From: JBCCCJ01 sp039029315
GTDB lineage: Bacteria > Bacteroidota > Bacteroidia > J057
Assembly (NCBI GenBank): GCA_039029315.1
Contig: JBCCGK010000216.1
Span: 1-5,862 of the forward strand
Reading direction: 5' to 3'
Length of the DNA: 5,862 nt
Positions 5,763 to 5,862 of the stretch are shown in pieces. The notes under the pieces were generated by a model. That model had not been told where the DNA came from. It saw nothing but the letters and a program-made list of their open reading frames with translations, and searched no databases. Position numbers and translations under genes: made by a program. Each line of letters starts with the position of its first letter. Position 1 is the stretch's first letter.

Positions 5763-5862
5763 TCCATCTTTGTTGAAAGCATACCAAAACACTATCGACG
5801 AACAGACCAAACGCGGATTCGTCGAAACAGTGCCACAAAATGAGCTCAATCCCAATCATACG
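5758..5862 (+). CDS. pol: Start of BEL/Pao reverse transcriptase region, +1 frame (3' partial)
   Basis: Read in the +1 frame relative to the gag ORF, 35 codons run open to the window end and give SDPSLLKAYQNTIDEQ, then KRGFVETVP. This matches the conserved BEL/Pao stretch that enters the reverse transcriptase domain (P-x-LL-x-x-Y-x-x-x-I, then G-[FI]-[VI]-E). The +1 frame is closed upstream by TAA at 5740-5742, so the switch must lie in 5743-5759. Skipping one base puts the spacing from the RRF residues to the Pro near what I recall for BEL Pol proteins. A one-base indel is the simplest explanation; programmed +1 frameshifting is possible but has no clear slippery signal. Confidence 0.8.

Larger units (their letters stand above)
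2701..5862 (+). mobile_element. 5' part of a BEL/Pao LTR retrotransposon (copy B)
   Basis: This is the start of a BEL/Pao element: LTR, primer-binding site, leader, and a gag-protease ORF leading into the beginning of pol at the right window edge. It shares the single LTR with copy A upstream. Whether copies A and B are the same family cannot be tested here, because their coding parts do not overlap. The single shared LTR and the matching orientation favour one family. The superfamily call follows from the Gag zinc knuckles, the DUF1758-like protease and the pre-RT linker. Confidence 0.85.

Overview
This window is almost entirely LTR-retrotransposon sequence of the BEL/Pao superfamily, from an invertebrate animal. 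The evidence is the domain set: a Gag with DUF1759-type core and three Cys/His zinc knuckles, a DUF1758-type aspartic protease, the linker that precedes BEL/Pao reverse transcriptase, and a DDE integrase ending in a DUF5641-type tail with a PLEI motif. The style of the zinc knuckles and of the Pol C-terminus looks most like nematode BEL elements, but this is an impression from memory, not a search. No cellular host gene is visible.

Layout, all on the + strand. Positions 1-980 are the 3' end of a pol gene (integrase catalytic core from before the second catalytic Asp, then the C-terminal tail). Positions 981-1177 are a spacer with an open but ATG-less stretch and two possible splice acceptors. 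Positions 1178-2461 are a third ORF of 427 codons in the position where some BEL/Pao elements carry env. It does not look like an envelope: it has no signal peptide or transmembrane anchor, and its C-terminal half resembles an SGNH-hydrolase fold whose catalytic Asn, Asp and His positions are replaced. Positions 2462-2700 are an apparent 3' untranslated stretch with a strong hairpin and a short tandem repeat. An LTR follows, ending at about 3107 (5' boundary uncertain, 2701 proposed). Next come a primer-binding site matching the 3' end of an animal tRNA-Ser (3109-3118), a structured leader with two hairpins, and a gag-pro ORF (3213-5762). That ORF stops just before reverse transcriptase; the Pol reading continues in the +1 frame from 5758 to the window end.

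The order pol 3' end, third ORF, LTR, PBS, gag, pol 5' end is circularly permuted relative to one element. It fits two head-to-tail copies sharing one LTR, a one-LTR circle, or an assembly collapse. If both halves are one family, the full element would be LTR-gag-pro-RT-RH-IN-ORF3-LTR, with ORF3 a degenerate SGNH-like protein. The gag start codon also sits on a potential splice donor (ATG|GTAACA) that would join in frame to either acceptor upstream of ORF3, giving ORF3 a start codon and bypassing upstream out-of-frame ATGs.

Copy integrity is doubtful. The pro/RT boundary is out of frame, and the protease active-site triplet reads Asp-Thr-Leu instead of Asp-Thr/Ser-Gly.
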